7,095 nt of DNA from CAZVYN01 sp964631125 (lineage in GTDB: Bacteria > Eisenbacteria > RBG-16-71-46 > CAIMUX01): NCBI GenBank assembly GCA_964631125.1, contig CAZVYN010000120.1, positions 1 to 7,095 on the forward strand, in the 5' to 3' direction. The position numbers were made by a program, and so were the translations under genes. Of the stretch, positions 1-6,716 are shown one piece after another (position 1 is the first letter of the stretch; every line of letters starts with the position of its first letter). The notes beneath the pieces are model-generated. The model was not told where the DNA came from. It did not search any database and was given only the letters and a program-made list of their open reading frames with translations.

Positions 1-50
1 GTGGGGCGGGAGGTGGACAAGGCAGGCGCCGGCGAAGGGGGCTCGGTCAC
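1..50 (-). CDS. Start of an unidentified gene downstream of pyrD, cut by the window edge
   Basis: Only the first 16 codons are present (MTEPPSPAPALSTSRP), too few to identify the product. The GTG at 50-48 was chosen because GGAGGA at 62-57 lies six bases upstream, a very good ribosome-binding site. An alternative in-frame ATG at 119-117 overlaps the pyrD stop (TGATG) and would add 23 residues (MVRVTKSRDPF...). No stop separates the two starts, but the ATG has no clear Shine-Dalgarno and would place a strong hairpin inside the coding region. The gene follows pyrD on the same strand by 68 bp, so it is probably in the operon. pyrF or pyrE would be the natural candidates from context, but nothing in the visible residues shows this. 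Confidence 0.55.
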   Translation of the reverse strand, partial: MTEPPSPAPALSTSRP

Positions 51-91
51 AGGGCTTCCTCCATCAAGAGTCCGTGGCGGTGTCAGGAAAG

Positions 92-117
92 GGTCGCGTG
101 ACTTCGTCACGCGAACC
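92..117 (-). terminator. Strong hairpin just after pyrD; weak terminator, attenuator or mRNA-stabilising element
   Basis: A perfect 9-bp stem (TCGCGTGAC pairing with GTCACGCGA, three-base GAA loop, 114-94) is extended by two G-C pairs across one bulged T. It starts two bases after the pyrD stop codon. On the minus strand it is followed by CCCTTTCC, only three T in a row, so it is a poor intrinsic terminator. It sits between pyrD and the next gene and may reduce read-through or protect the upstream mRNA from 3' exonucleases. Confidence 0.35.
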
Positions 118-118
118 A

Positions 119-1027
119 TCACGCGCTACATGAACCGATCCAGTCTTCGAGGGAACACTGAGCGATCTCCGCGAGATACTGCTGTATCTCGCGGGACATG
201 CCGGCGGCGGCCCAGGGCTCGCGGAAGTTCGCGGTGCCGACTTGCACTGCGCGCGCGCCGACGAGCAGGAACTCGAGGGCGTCGGACGCCGTCGCGATGC
301 CGCCGACGCCGATGACGGGCAGCCGCGACGCGCGCACGACCTCGCGCACCTTCGCGAGCGCGAGCGGACGGATGGCCGGGCCGGAGAGACCGCCCGTGAC
401 CCCTGGGATCACGGGCTTCCGTGTCCGAAGGTCGACGGCCATTCCGACGAATGTGTTGATCGCGGTGAGTCCGTCCGCGCCTGCTTCTTCGCACGCCCGC
501 GCGATCACACCGATCGAAGTCACGTTGGGACTGAGCTTCGCCCAGAGCGGCCGGCGCGTCGCCGCGCGCACCGCGCTCACCACCTCAGCGGCCGCCGAAG
601 GGACGGCGCAGAACTCGAGGCCGCCCTCTTTCACATTGGGACAGGAGATGTTGATCTCGAGCGCGGTGATGCCTTCACCGTCTTCGAGGATCCTTGCGAC
701 CTCGACGAAATCCTCGGCCCGCCTCCCGCCGATCGAAACGATGATCGGAATGCCGAGCGCCGCGACGACCGGGAGTTTCTCCGACAGGAACCGGCGCGCG
801 CCGACGTTCTGCAGCCCGATCGAGTTCAACATGCCGCTGGGGGTCTCGTGGATGCGCGGCGCGGGATTTCCAGCGCGCGGCTCCAGCGTCACCGTCTTCG
901 TCACGATGCCGCCGAGATCTCGCGCCGACGTGAGGGTGGGAGATTCGCTCCCGTATCCGAACGTCCCCGAGGCCACGAGGATCGGATTCGGCAACCGCAC
1001 CGATCCCAACTCGACGGCGAGCGTCAA
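119..1027 (-). CDS. pyrD: Dihydroorotate dehydrogenase, class 1B catalytic subunit
   Basis: This cytosolic FMN enzyme oxidises dihydroorotate to orotate, the fourth step of UMP synthesis, and passes electrons through PyrK to NAD+. The protein has 302 residues, normal for the family. Visible landmarks are GTFGYG (21-26), TKT (43-45), NSIGLQN (68-74), EINISCPNVKEGG (124-136) with Cys129 as the expected catalytic base of class 1, K164 in AKLSPN, N191-T192, TGGLSGPAI (211-219), IGVGGI (239-244) and GTANF (264-268), the last ones contributing to FMN phosphate binding. The cysteine base rather than serine, plus adjacent pyrK, places it in class 1B and not membrane class 2. The TTG start at 1027 was chosen because it gives the family N-terminus (LAVELGSVRLPNPILVASG) and overlaps the pyrK stop as TTGA; a G-rich SD-like stretch lies just upstream. 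The longer open frame to 1306 reads through pyrK in the wrong frame and is not protein-like. Confidence 0.96.
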   Translation of the reverse strand: MTLAVELGSVRLPNPILVASGTFGYGSESPTLTSARDLGGIVTKTVTLEPRAGNPAPRIHETPSGMLNSIGLQNVGARRFLSEKLPVVAALGIPIIVSIGGRRAEDFVEVARILEDGEGITALEINISCPNVKEGGLEFCAVPSAAAEVVSAVRAATRRPLWAKLSPNVTSIGVIARACEEAGADGLTAINTFVGMAVDLRTRKPVIPGVTGGLSGPAIRPLALAKVREVVRASRLPVIGVGGIATASDALEFLLVGARAVQVGTANFREPWAAAGMSREIQQYLAEIAQCSLEDWIGSCSA

Positions 1028-1872
1028 TCGACCACCCCCGACCAGTCGACCTTCGAACCGTCCATGACCGGGCCATCGAGACAGGCGAACCGATAGCGGC
1101 CGAAATCGCCCGAGCCGTCTTCCACATCGAGGACCGGCACGGCGCACGCGGCGCAGATGCCGATTCCGCATCCGAAGTGCGTTTCCAGCGAGACCTGACA
1201 AGGAACGCCGCGAGACGCGGCCCAACGCGAGAGCGCCTCCAACATCTTGTTCGGTCCGCAGGCGTACAACGCGATCGACGCCGCGTCGATCGCGTTTCGC
1301 TCGCACAGGCTCTCCAGTAGATCGATCACGTTCCCGCGGAAACCCACCCCGGGCGCCCCGAAGCTCTCGTCCTCCACTGCCAGATGCACCGCATATCGCG
1401 CCCCCGTCGTCGGAATCAGCAACCGAGCGCTCCGCGCGCCATGCAAGAGCAACCCGTCCTCGCGTAGCTCACGGAACCGCTCCTCCAGGAAGAGCATCGG
1501 CGCGAGGCCCCGTCCCCCGCCGATCAAGATCGGTCGCCGCGCCGGCGCGAATCGAAACGGGCGGCCGAGCGGACCGACGACTCGAACCTCATCGCCGGGA
1601 CGGACACGCGAGAGCCCCTCTGTCCGCTTTCCGACGACTCCATAGACGACCTCCAGTTGCGTTCCTCGGTCGTGTGGGCGCGCGCCGGCCAGACTGAACG
1701 GTCGCCACAATCCGAAGCTCTCGGACGGCGGACAGTCGACCTGGACGAACTGCCCCGGGGCGGCCGGGCCCCACGGTTGCGGCGCATCCAGCACGAGGCG
1801 GAGAACGGAATCGCCCGAGCGCTCGTTAGAGAGAACTCGCGTCAGCGCGAGTCGCGGATCGCTCGAACTCAC
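1024..1872 (-). CDS. pyrK: Dihydroorotate dehydrogenase electron-transfer subunit (FAD, 2Fe-2S)
   Basis: PyrK carries electrons from PyrD's FMN through a [2Fe-2S] cluster and FAD to NAD+. The 282-residue protein shows a ferredoxin-reductase fold: an N-terminal FAD barrel with RPFSLAG (57-63), a nucleotide-binding segment ILIGGGRGLAPM (115-126) and ACGPNKML (204-211), then a C-terminal cluster domain with Cys235, Cys240, Cys243 and Cys264 (CGIGICAAC ... FACLDGP), the spacing expected of PyrK. All four cluster cysteines are present. GTG at 1872 was chosen: it overlaps the upstream lipoprotein stop as GTGA and has GGAGA at 1885-1881, eight bases away. The open frame continues upstream to 1980, but that part overlaps the lipoprotein and is not conserved-looking. 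The stop overlaps the pyrD start, fitting stoichiometric production of the two subunits of one heterotetramer. Confidence 0.95.
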   Translation of the reverse strand: MSSSDPRLALTRVLSNERSGDSVLRLVLDAPQPWGPAAPGQFVQVDCPPSESFGLWRPFSLAGARPHDRGTQLEVVYGVVGKRTEGLSRVRPGDEVRVVGPLGRPFRFAPARRPILIGGGRGLAPMLFLEERFRELREDGLLLHGARSARLLIPTTGARYAVHLAVEDESFGAPGVGFRGNVIDLLESLCERNAIDAASIALYACGPNKMLEALSRWAASRGVPCQVSLETHFGCGIGICAACAVPVLDVEDGSGDFGRYRFACLDGPVMDGSKVDWSGVVD

Positions 1873-3689
1873 GGCTCGAGTCTCCGGGGGATCGAGTCGG
1901 GGACAACCCGCCGCGCCGAGTCGGCCATCGCGCGTCGCAGCGAGTCCCGCCGCGCGCGCACGGGGATGGAGTCTCGCCAACCGGGGAACGCCATCAGCTT
2001 GCGCACGGAGTCGACACGCGCCGCGCGGATCGAATCGGTGCGCGCGTCCGGCGGCCTCGATCGCTGCAGCGGGGAGACGCCGCTTCGACGGGACACCGCG
2101 GCGTTGACCCCCGAATCACTCGGCGCGTCCACCGCGACGCCGAGCGAATCGAGCGAATCGAGCGCGACGTCGAGCCCGCTGGAGTCGACGGCGACCGCCT
2201 GAAGGATCGCGGTCGAGTCGGTCGGCGGCGCCTCGGGGATGGTCTCCTCCAAGAGCGAGGTCAGCCCGGTGGTGTCCGCGCCCGCTTCGACCAGGAGATC
2301 GAGCGCCGCATGCGCCTGCGAGGAAGCGGGCCATCGCTCGATCAGCCGGCGGAACCGCAGGGCTGCGCTGTCGGGTCTCGCCGGTTCCGTCTTCAGATCG
2401 ATCCAGCCGAGGCCGTACGCGGCGCGGGGCGCGACCTTGGTCTCGGGATGGTCGATCAGGATTTGCGCGTACGCGGCGCGCGCGTCGGTCGGTCGGTCCT
2501 GTGAGAAAAGGTACAGCTCGGCGATTCGCAGGGACGCCAGCGCCTTCTGCTCCGCGTCCACATCGCCCCCTTCCGCCTCGGTCGAGAGTTCTTGCAGGCG
2601 CCGCAGGTTGTCGAGTCGCGCTTGCGCCTGCTCGCGGAAAACGCTTCGCGTGGCCTGTCGAGTTGCCTCTTCGTACGCGGTCTTGGCCGACTCCAGCGAA
2701 TCGAGGAAGACCTCGAACGTGTATCCGATCTGGAACTGAGCCTCGGTCGCGTAGGAGGAGCTCCCGTACAGTTCGGTCACGCCGCGCAGCGCCTCCAGCG
2801 CGCGTTCCGGCTGGTCCAGTGCATTCCAGGCGCGGGCCATCTGCAGCCGCACACGCGGCGGGAACTCGCTCCCCGTGCGCTTCTGCTTCTCATCCCGAGG
2901 GAGCAGCGGCTCGAGCAGTTCGATCGCCTCGCTGGAGCGCCCCAGACGCACGAGGGCCTCGGCGGACTTGAGGCGCCCCTCTTGGTACGACTCATCCTCG
3001 CGCGTCATGTCGACGAGTCGGTCGTAGCTCGCGTACGCGCTGTCGAAGCGACCCGCGTCGAAGTAGAGGTCACCGATCCGGAGGAGGGCTTCGTCGCTGC
3101 GGGGGCCATACTCTTGCCGGCCGACCAATTCGCGATACTGCCGAATCGCCCCGTCGAGATCGCGTCGACTCTCGGCCGCCCGCGCGCGGGTGAAGAGGAT
3201 CTCGTCTATCTCCTCGAACTCGGGGTCGGCCGCGACCGCACGGTCGAATTCGACGTCCATCTGCTCCCAGTTCCGTCGTCCGAAGTGGGCGAGCCCGAGC
3301 ATGTGGTGTGCGCGAGGGACGAAATCCGAGTCGGGGTGCCTGTCCAGCAGGTCCTCGAAGGTCTCCACCGCGCGCTCGTACTCCCGCTTGCCCAGGTACG
3401 ACGCGCCTTCCAGGAACATCGCGTCGTCGACCCAGCGGCTGTTCGGATGCTGCGTGATGACCTTGCGGCTCTGTTCGATCGCGTCGTCGTATCGTTTCGC
3501 CGCCTCCGGAGGGAGCTTCTCGGACTCGGTCGCCAGGCGCAGCCGCTCGGCTTCGCGGAAATGCTTCTTGGCGAAGTAGAAGGTGTTGAAGTACGCGCAT
3601 CCGCCGCCGCCGACGAAGAGCGCCGCGACGACGATCCACCCGATCGGCCGCAAAGCCGCGCGAGGTCGCGAAGGAGCGAAGAGCCTCAC
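1869..3689 (-). CDS. TPR-repeat lipoprotein, probably outer-membrane anchored, function unknown
   Basis: This 606-residue protein is not a pyrimidine enzyme. It begins with a basic N-terminus and hydrophobic segment (15-30, PIGWIVVAALFVGGGG), then Cys31, the likely lipidation site. Ala32 favours sorting to the outer membrane. CAYFNTFYFAKKHF (31-44) resembles the post-cysteine motif of TPR lipoproteins in FCB-type bacteria (from memory). Residues about 64-465 are a long run of helical repeats of TPR type (A-x-x-x-Y/F, L-G-x-x-x-x, HP-D/N-S junctions at 81-84 and 118-121, YFDAGRFDSAYASYDRLV at 209-226). The tail from about 485 is Asp/Ser-rich, then has repeated D-S-x-R/P units. BamD-like and YbgF-like proteins share TPRs, but this is far longer than BamD. 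The GTG at 3689 overlaps the pyrC stop (GTGA) and gives a signal peptide immediately. The frame stays open to 4271, but only through pyrC. It overlaps pyrK too, so it looks co-translated with the pathway. Confidence 0.88.
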   Translation of the reverse strand: MRLFAPSRPRAALRPIGWIVVAALFVGGGGCAYFNTFYFAKKHFREAERLRLATESEKLPPEAAKRYDDAIEQSRKVITQHPNSRWVDDAMFLEGASYLGKREYERAVETFEDLLDRHPDSDFVPRAHHMLGLAHFGRRNWEQMDVEFDRAVAADPEFEEIDEILFTRARAAESRRDLDGAIRQYRELVGRQEYGPRSDEALLRIGDLYFDAGRFDSAYASYDRLVDMTREDESYQEGRLKSAEALVRLGRSSEAIELLEPLLPRDEKQKRTGSEFPPRVRLQMARAWNALDQPERALEALRGVTELYGSSSYATEAQFQIGYTFEVFLDSLESAKTAYEEATRQATRSVFREQAQARLDNLRRLQELSTEAEGGDVDAEQKALASLRIAELYLFSQDRPTDARAAYAQILIDHPETKVAPRAAYGLGWIDLKTEPARPDSAALRFRRLIERWPASSQAHAALDLLVEAGADTTGLTSLLEETIPEAPPTDSTAILQAVAVDSSGLDVALDSLDSLGVAVDAPSDSGVNAAVSRRSGVSPLQRSRPPDARTDSIRAARVDSVRKLMAFPGWRDSIPVRARRDSLRRAMADSARRVVPDSIPRRLEP

Positions 3690-5110
3690 CGTTTCCCGCC
3701 GCTCCGACCGCCTTTGCGGCCGCCGCTCGCGGCGGCGATCGAACCGGTGAGTGCGACCAGATCGGGAACTCCGTTGCCGAGCGCGGTCAGCGAACGAGCG
3801 GCGTACGTGCTGCGCCCGCTCGCGACCGTCCAGACGACCTCGCCGCGCAACTTCCATCCCTCGAAGGGACAGTTGCGGCCGAGCGAGGCGAACCGGTCGG
3901 CGTCGACCATCCACTCCGCGTCGAGATCGACCAGCGTGAAGTCGGCGAGTGCGCCGACCTCGAGTCCACCGGCGGGGAGGCCGAGGAGCCGCCGCGGCGC
4001 AATCGACATCCGCTCGACCAGATCCTCCATCGGCATGCCTTCCTCGTGGACGAGCGCCTTCAGGCAGACGGCGAGCGAAGTCTCCAGTCCGATGACGCCG
4101 AACGGCGCCTGATCCAACTCGGCGTCCTTGAGGAACTTGGCGTGCGGCGCGTGATCGGTGGCGATCACGTCGATGACACCGTCGAGGACCGCGGCGCGCA
4201 GCGCCTGGACATCCTCCCAAGTGCGCAGCGGCGGATTCATCTTGAACGACGTGTCGTAGGTCCGGAGGCATTCATCGGTCAGCGTCAGGTAGTGCGGCGC
4301 GGTCTCCGCCGTGACGGACAGGCCCCGTTCCTTGGCGCGGCGCACCAACTCGACGCCGCCCTTCGTGCTGACGTGACAGACGTGGAACTGCGCGCCCGAG
4401 AGTTTGGCCAGAGCTAGATCGCGCGCCACACCAATCTCTTCGCACTCGCGCGGAATGCCGCGCAGGCCGAGGACGGTCGACCAGTACCCCTCGTGCATCA
4501 CTCCCTTCCCCTTGAGCGCACGGTCCTCGCAATGCCCGAGCACGGGTAGCCCGCACATCCGCGCGTACTCCATGCCGCGGCGCATCACCTCGCTCGAATC
4601 GACGGGAAATCCGTCGTCCGAAACCGCGACCGCTCCGGCCTCCTTCAACTCCCACATCTCCGTGAGCAACTGCCCTTCGAGATTCTTGGTCAACGCGGCC
4701 ACCGGGTGGATGGCCGTGCCGCAGGCCTCTCTCGCCCGCGCCTGGATCAGGTCGACGACGGAGCGCTGGTCGCATCGCGTCGGAGTGTTCGGCATCGCCG
4801 CGACCCCGGTGAAACCACCGCGCGCGGCGGCCTTCGCGCCGGTGGCGATCGTCTCGGAATCCTCGCCGCCCGGTTCCCGGAAGTGCACATGCATGTCGAA
4901 GAGACCCGGCAAGAGCGCGAGTCCATCCAGATCGAGCGTGCGTGCGTCGGGCGCCGAGAGGGAATCGCCGATCGCCGCGATCCGACCGTCGATCAGATGG
5001 AGCTCGCACCGATCCTTCGAACCTCGAGGATCGATCCACCGCAGATTCCGCAGGAGCCACTGACCGCCCAAGTCCCATTCGGCGGTCCAGTCTCGACGCG
5101 TCTTGCTCAT
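3686..5110 (-). CDS. pyrC: Dihydroorotase, class I
   Basis: This zinc amidohydrolase closes N-carbamoyl-aspartate to dihydroorotate, the third step of the pathway. It has 474 residues. Metal and substrate residues are all visible: HVHFREPG (74-81; H74, H76 and substrate Arg78), AMPNT (105-109), SDDG (164-167), GHCED (192-196, H193), CHVST (245-249, H246) and ATDHAPH (317-323, D319). FGVIGLET (337-344) is also typical. It is therefore an active enzyme, not the inactive pyrC' partner found beside some pyrB genes. The ATG at 5110 was chosen because AGGAGG lies four bases upstream; an in-frame ATG at 5173 would add 21 residues not expected in the family. The C-terminus runs about 35 residues beyond the usual end and finishes in a Gly/Arg/Lys-rich tail (463-474). 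The stop overlaps the lipoprotein start. Confidence 0.95.
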   Translation of the reverse strand: MSKTRRDWTAEWDLGGQWLLRNLRWIDPRGSKDRCELHLIDGRIAAIGDSLSAPDARTLDLDGLALLPGLFDMHVHFREPGGEDSETIATGAKAAARGGFTGVAAMPNTPTRCDQRSVVDLIQARAREACGTAIHPVAALTKNLEGQLLTEMWELKEAGAVAVSDDGFPVDSSEVMRRGMEYARMCGLPVLGHCEDRALKGKGVMHEGYWSTVLGLRGIPRECEEIGVARDLALAKLSGAQFHVCHVSTKGGVELVRRAKERGLSVTAETAPHYLTLTDECLRTYDTSFKMNPPLRTWEDVQALRAAVLDGVIDVIATDHAPHAKFLKDAELDQAPFGVIGLETSLAVCLKALVHEEGMPMEDLVERMSIAPRRLLGLPAGGLEVGALADFTLVDLDAEWMVDADRFASLGRNCPFEGWKLRGEVVWTVASGRSTYAARSLTALGNGVPDLVALTGSIAAASGGRKGGRSGGKR

Positions 5111-5193
5111 CGTTCCTCCTGTTGCTCGCGCAGCGCCCGTTGCGAACCGCCGCCCTGGTCCGTCGGATCCCATATCCTGCGCCTATTTCGGCC
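5111..5193 (-). promoter_or_regulatory. pyrB-pyrC gap with the strong pyrC ribosome-binding site
   Basis: This 83-bp gap is the only real space between adjacent genes from the leader ORF to pyrD. It contains AGGAGG at 5120-5115, four bases before the pyrC ATG, the best SD of the operon and the reason for choosing that start. A short GGCC-TGA-GGCC palindrome lies over the pyrB stop (5190-5200), too small to be a terminator. I see no promoter-like pair and no T-run, so the gap probably gives pyrC independent translation within the same transcript. Confidence 0.6.
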
Positions 5194-6144
5194 TCAGGCC
5201 CGCGCGACCTCGGCGGGCGGCTCTACGCTCGTTCCTCCCCAGACCAAGAAGAGCACCGCCATGCGCACGGCGACTCCGTTCGTCACCTGGTCGAGGATGA
5301 CCGACTGCGGCCCGTCCGCCACCTCGGGCGTGATCTCCACCCCCCGATTCATCGGCCCCGGATGCATGACGAGCAGATCCTCGCGTCGAGGCAGACGATG
5401 GCTGGAGATCCCGAAGTAGTGCGCATACTCCCGCAGCGATGGAAGGAGCCCGCTCGTCATCCGTTCCAGTTGCAGACGCAGGACGTTCACCACCTGCGCA
5501 TCGGCCAGCGCCTCGTCGAGGCGCGTCGTGACCTTCACGCCGAGCCGCTCGATCTCCACCGGCAGCAGGGTCTGCGGGCCGACGACGGTGACGTGCGCGC
5601 CGAGCTTCGTCAGGCCCCAGAGATTCGACCGCGCGACTCTGCTGTGCGCGATGTCGCCGACGATCGCGACGCGCAATCCTTCGATCGTCCCGAACCGCTC
5701 GCGCATCGTGTAGATGTCCAGCAGACCTTGGGTCGGATGCTCGTGAAAACCGTCTCCGGCGTTGATGACGTGCGCGTCGAGGTTGCGCGCGAGGTAGTGC
5801 GAGGCGCCGGACGATCCATGCCGGATGACGACCATGTCGACTTTCATCGCCTGGATGTTGCGCACGGTGTCGAGCAGGGTTTCGCCCTTGGCCACCGAGG
5901 AGCCGCTCTTGGAGAAGGCGATGGTGTCGGCCGAGAGCCGCTTGGCCGCCAGATCGAAACTCAGTCGCGTGCGCGTCGAATCCTCGAAGAAGGCGTTGCA
6001 AACGGTCACCCCTCGCAACGACGGGACCTTCTTGACCGGCCGCTCCAAGACGGAGCGAAAACTCCGCGCGGTATCGAGCACATGCAGGATCTCGTTGCGG
6101 GAGAGTTCCTCCAGTCCGAGCAAATGCTGGCGACGGAACGTCAT
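5194..6144 (-). CDS. pyrB: Aspartate carbamoyltransferase catalytic subunit
   Basis: PyrB condenses carbamoyl phosphate with aspartate, the committed step of UMP synthesis, in the cytosol. At 316 residues it is a normal catalytic chain. Landmarks in order: FEDSTRTRLSF (53-63), the carbamoyl-phosphate loop; SVAKGETLLDT (83-93) with Lys86; RHGSSGASH (108-116); HEHPTQGLLD (134-143); GDIAHSRVARSN (163-174); LRLQLERM (222-229), the aspartate-binding segment; and MHPGPMNRGVEI (260-271). These distinguish it from ornithine carbamoyltransferase. The ATG at 6144 overlaps the pyrR stop as ATGA, with GAAGGA eight bases upstream (6158-6153). No regulatory chain (pyrI) is present in the window, so if the enzyme is allosteric, its partner is elsewhere. 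The pyrR-pyrB order matches gram-positive and Thermus operons. Confidence 0.96.
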   Translation of the reverse strand: MTFRRQHLLGLEELSRNEILHVLDTARSFRSVLERPVKKVPSLRGVTVCNAFFEDSTRTRLSFDLAAKRLSADTIAFSKSGSSVAKGETLLDTVRNIQAMKVDMVVIRHGSSGASHYLARNLDAHVINAGDGFHEHPTQGLLDIYTMRERFGTIEGLRVAIVGDIAHSRVARSNLWGLTKLGAHVTVVGPQTLLPVEIERLGVKVTTRLDEALADAQVVNVLRLQLERMTSGLLPSLREYAHYFGISSHRLPRREDLLVMHPGPMNRGVEITPEVADGPQSVILDQVTNGVAVRMAVLFLVWGGTSVEPPAEVARA

Positions 6145-6716
6145 CGCGCCGGTCCTTCGTGTCCCGGCGCCTCGTCCAACTCGTCGATGTCGACGCCGTC
6201 CGTCTCGTCGGTCTCGCGGAACTTGACCTTGATCACCTCGCGCTTCGACGTCGGCACGTTCTTCCCCACGTAATCGGCGCGGATCGGCAGCTCCCGGTGT
6301 CCGCGATCGATCAAGACGGCCAGTTGGATCGACCGAGGCCGGCCGTAGTCCATGAGCGCATCGAGCGCCGCGCGAACCGTGCGCCCCGTGTAGAGGACGT
6401 CGTCCACCAACACGATCACCTTGTCACGCAGATCGAACGGGATCTCGGTCGGCCGGACCACCGGCTGCTCCGCCACATGTTGGAGGTCGTCCCGATAGAG
6501 CGTGATATCGAGCACGCCGAGCGGGGTCGTGGTCCCTTCGAACTGCCGGATGTGCTCGCGGATCCGCTCAGCCAGCGGCACCCCGCGCCGACGGATCCCG
6601 ACGAGTGCGACGTCCTCTATGCCGCGATTGCGCTCGACGATCTCGTGCGAGATGCGCACGATGGCGCGACGCATCTCCTCTTCGTTGACGATGAGGGCCT
6701 TGTGTCGGAGGCTCAT
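6141..6716 (-). CDS. pyrR: PyrR, UMP-responsive pyr mRNA-binding regulator and uracil phosphoribosyltransferase family protein
   Basis: PyrR binds a conserved hairpin in pyr mRNA when UMP is high and lowers expression of the operon; the family also often has uracil phosphoribosyltransferase activity. The 191-residue product has GIRRRGVPLAERI (40-52), the PRPP-binding motif VLVDDVLYTGRT (102-113), and the PyrR signature IDRGHRELPIRADYVGKNVPTS (136-157), which separates it from ordinary phosphoribosyltransferases. It ends in an acidic extension (about 168-188) beyond the common length of about 180. ATG at 6716 was chosen because GAGGAG (6727-6722) sits five bases upstream and MSLRHKALI fits the family N-terminus; an in-frame GTG at 6758 lacks an SD. 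It is the first structural gene of the operon, and its target hairpin is found 165 bases upstream, so the system looks autoregulated. Confidence 0.96.
   Translation of the reverse strand: MSLRHKALIVNEEEMRRAIVRISHEIVERNRGIEDVALVGIRRRGVPLAERIREHIRQFEGTTTPLGVLDITLYRDDLQHVAEQPVVRPTEIPFDLRDKVIVLVDDVLYTGRTVRAALDALMDYGRPRSIQLAVLIDRGHRELPIRADYVGKNVPTSKREVIKVKFRETDETDGVDIDELDEAPGHEGPAR

Noticed and set aside
1..315. Plus-strand open frame starting with GTG at the window edge
   Set aside because: It runs through the pyrD end and the downstream hairpin on the opposite strand, and its translation is mostly Arg-rich low complexity.
2592..4112. Plus-strand open frame of 506 codons
   Set aside because: It lies antisense to the lipoprotein and the end of pyrC, has no recognisable motifs, and reflects the scarcity of stops in GC-rich DNA. 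The minus-strand genes have clear motifs.
4272..5078. Minus-strand open frame of 268 codons within pyrC
   Set aside because: It is the out-of-frame shadow of the dihydroorotase coding region, which has all catalytic motifs in its own frame.
5111..5173. Earlier ATG start for pyrC at 5173
   Set aside because: It has only a weak, too-close AGGA and adds 21 low-complexity residues. The ATG at 5110 has a perfect AGGAGG.
4942..6273. Plus-strand open frame of 443 codons
   Set aside because: It is antisense to pyrB and the ends of pyrC and pyrR. The translation is Arg/Asp/His-rich with no domain, typical of a shadow frame.
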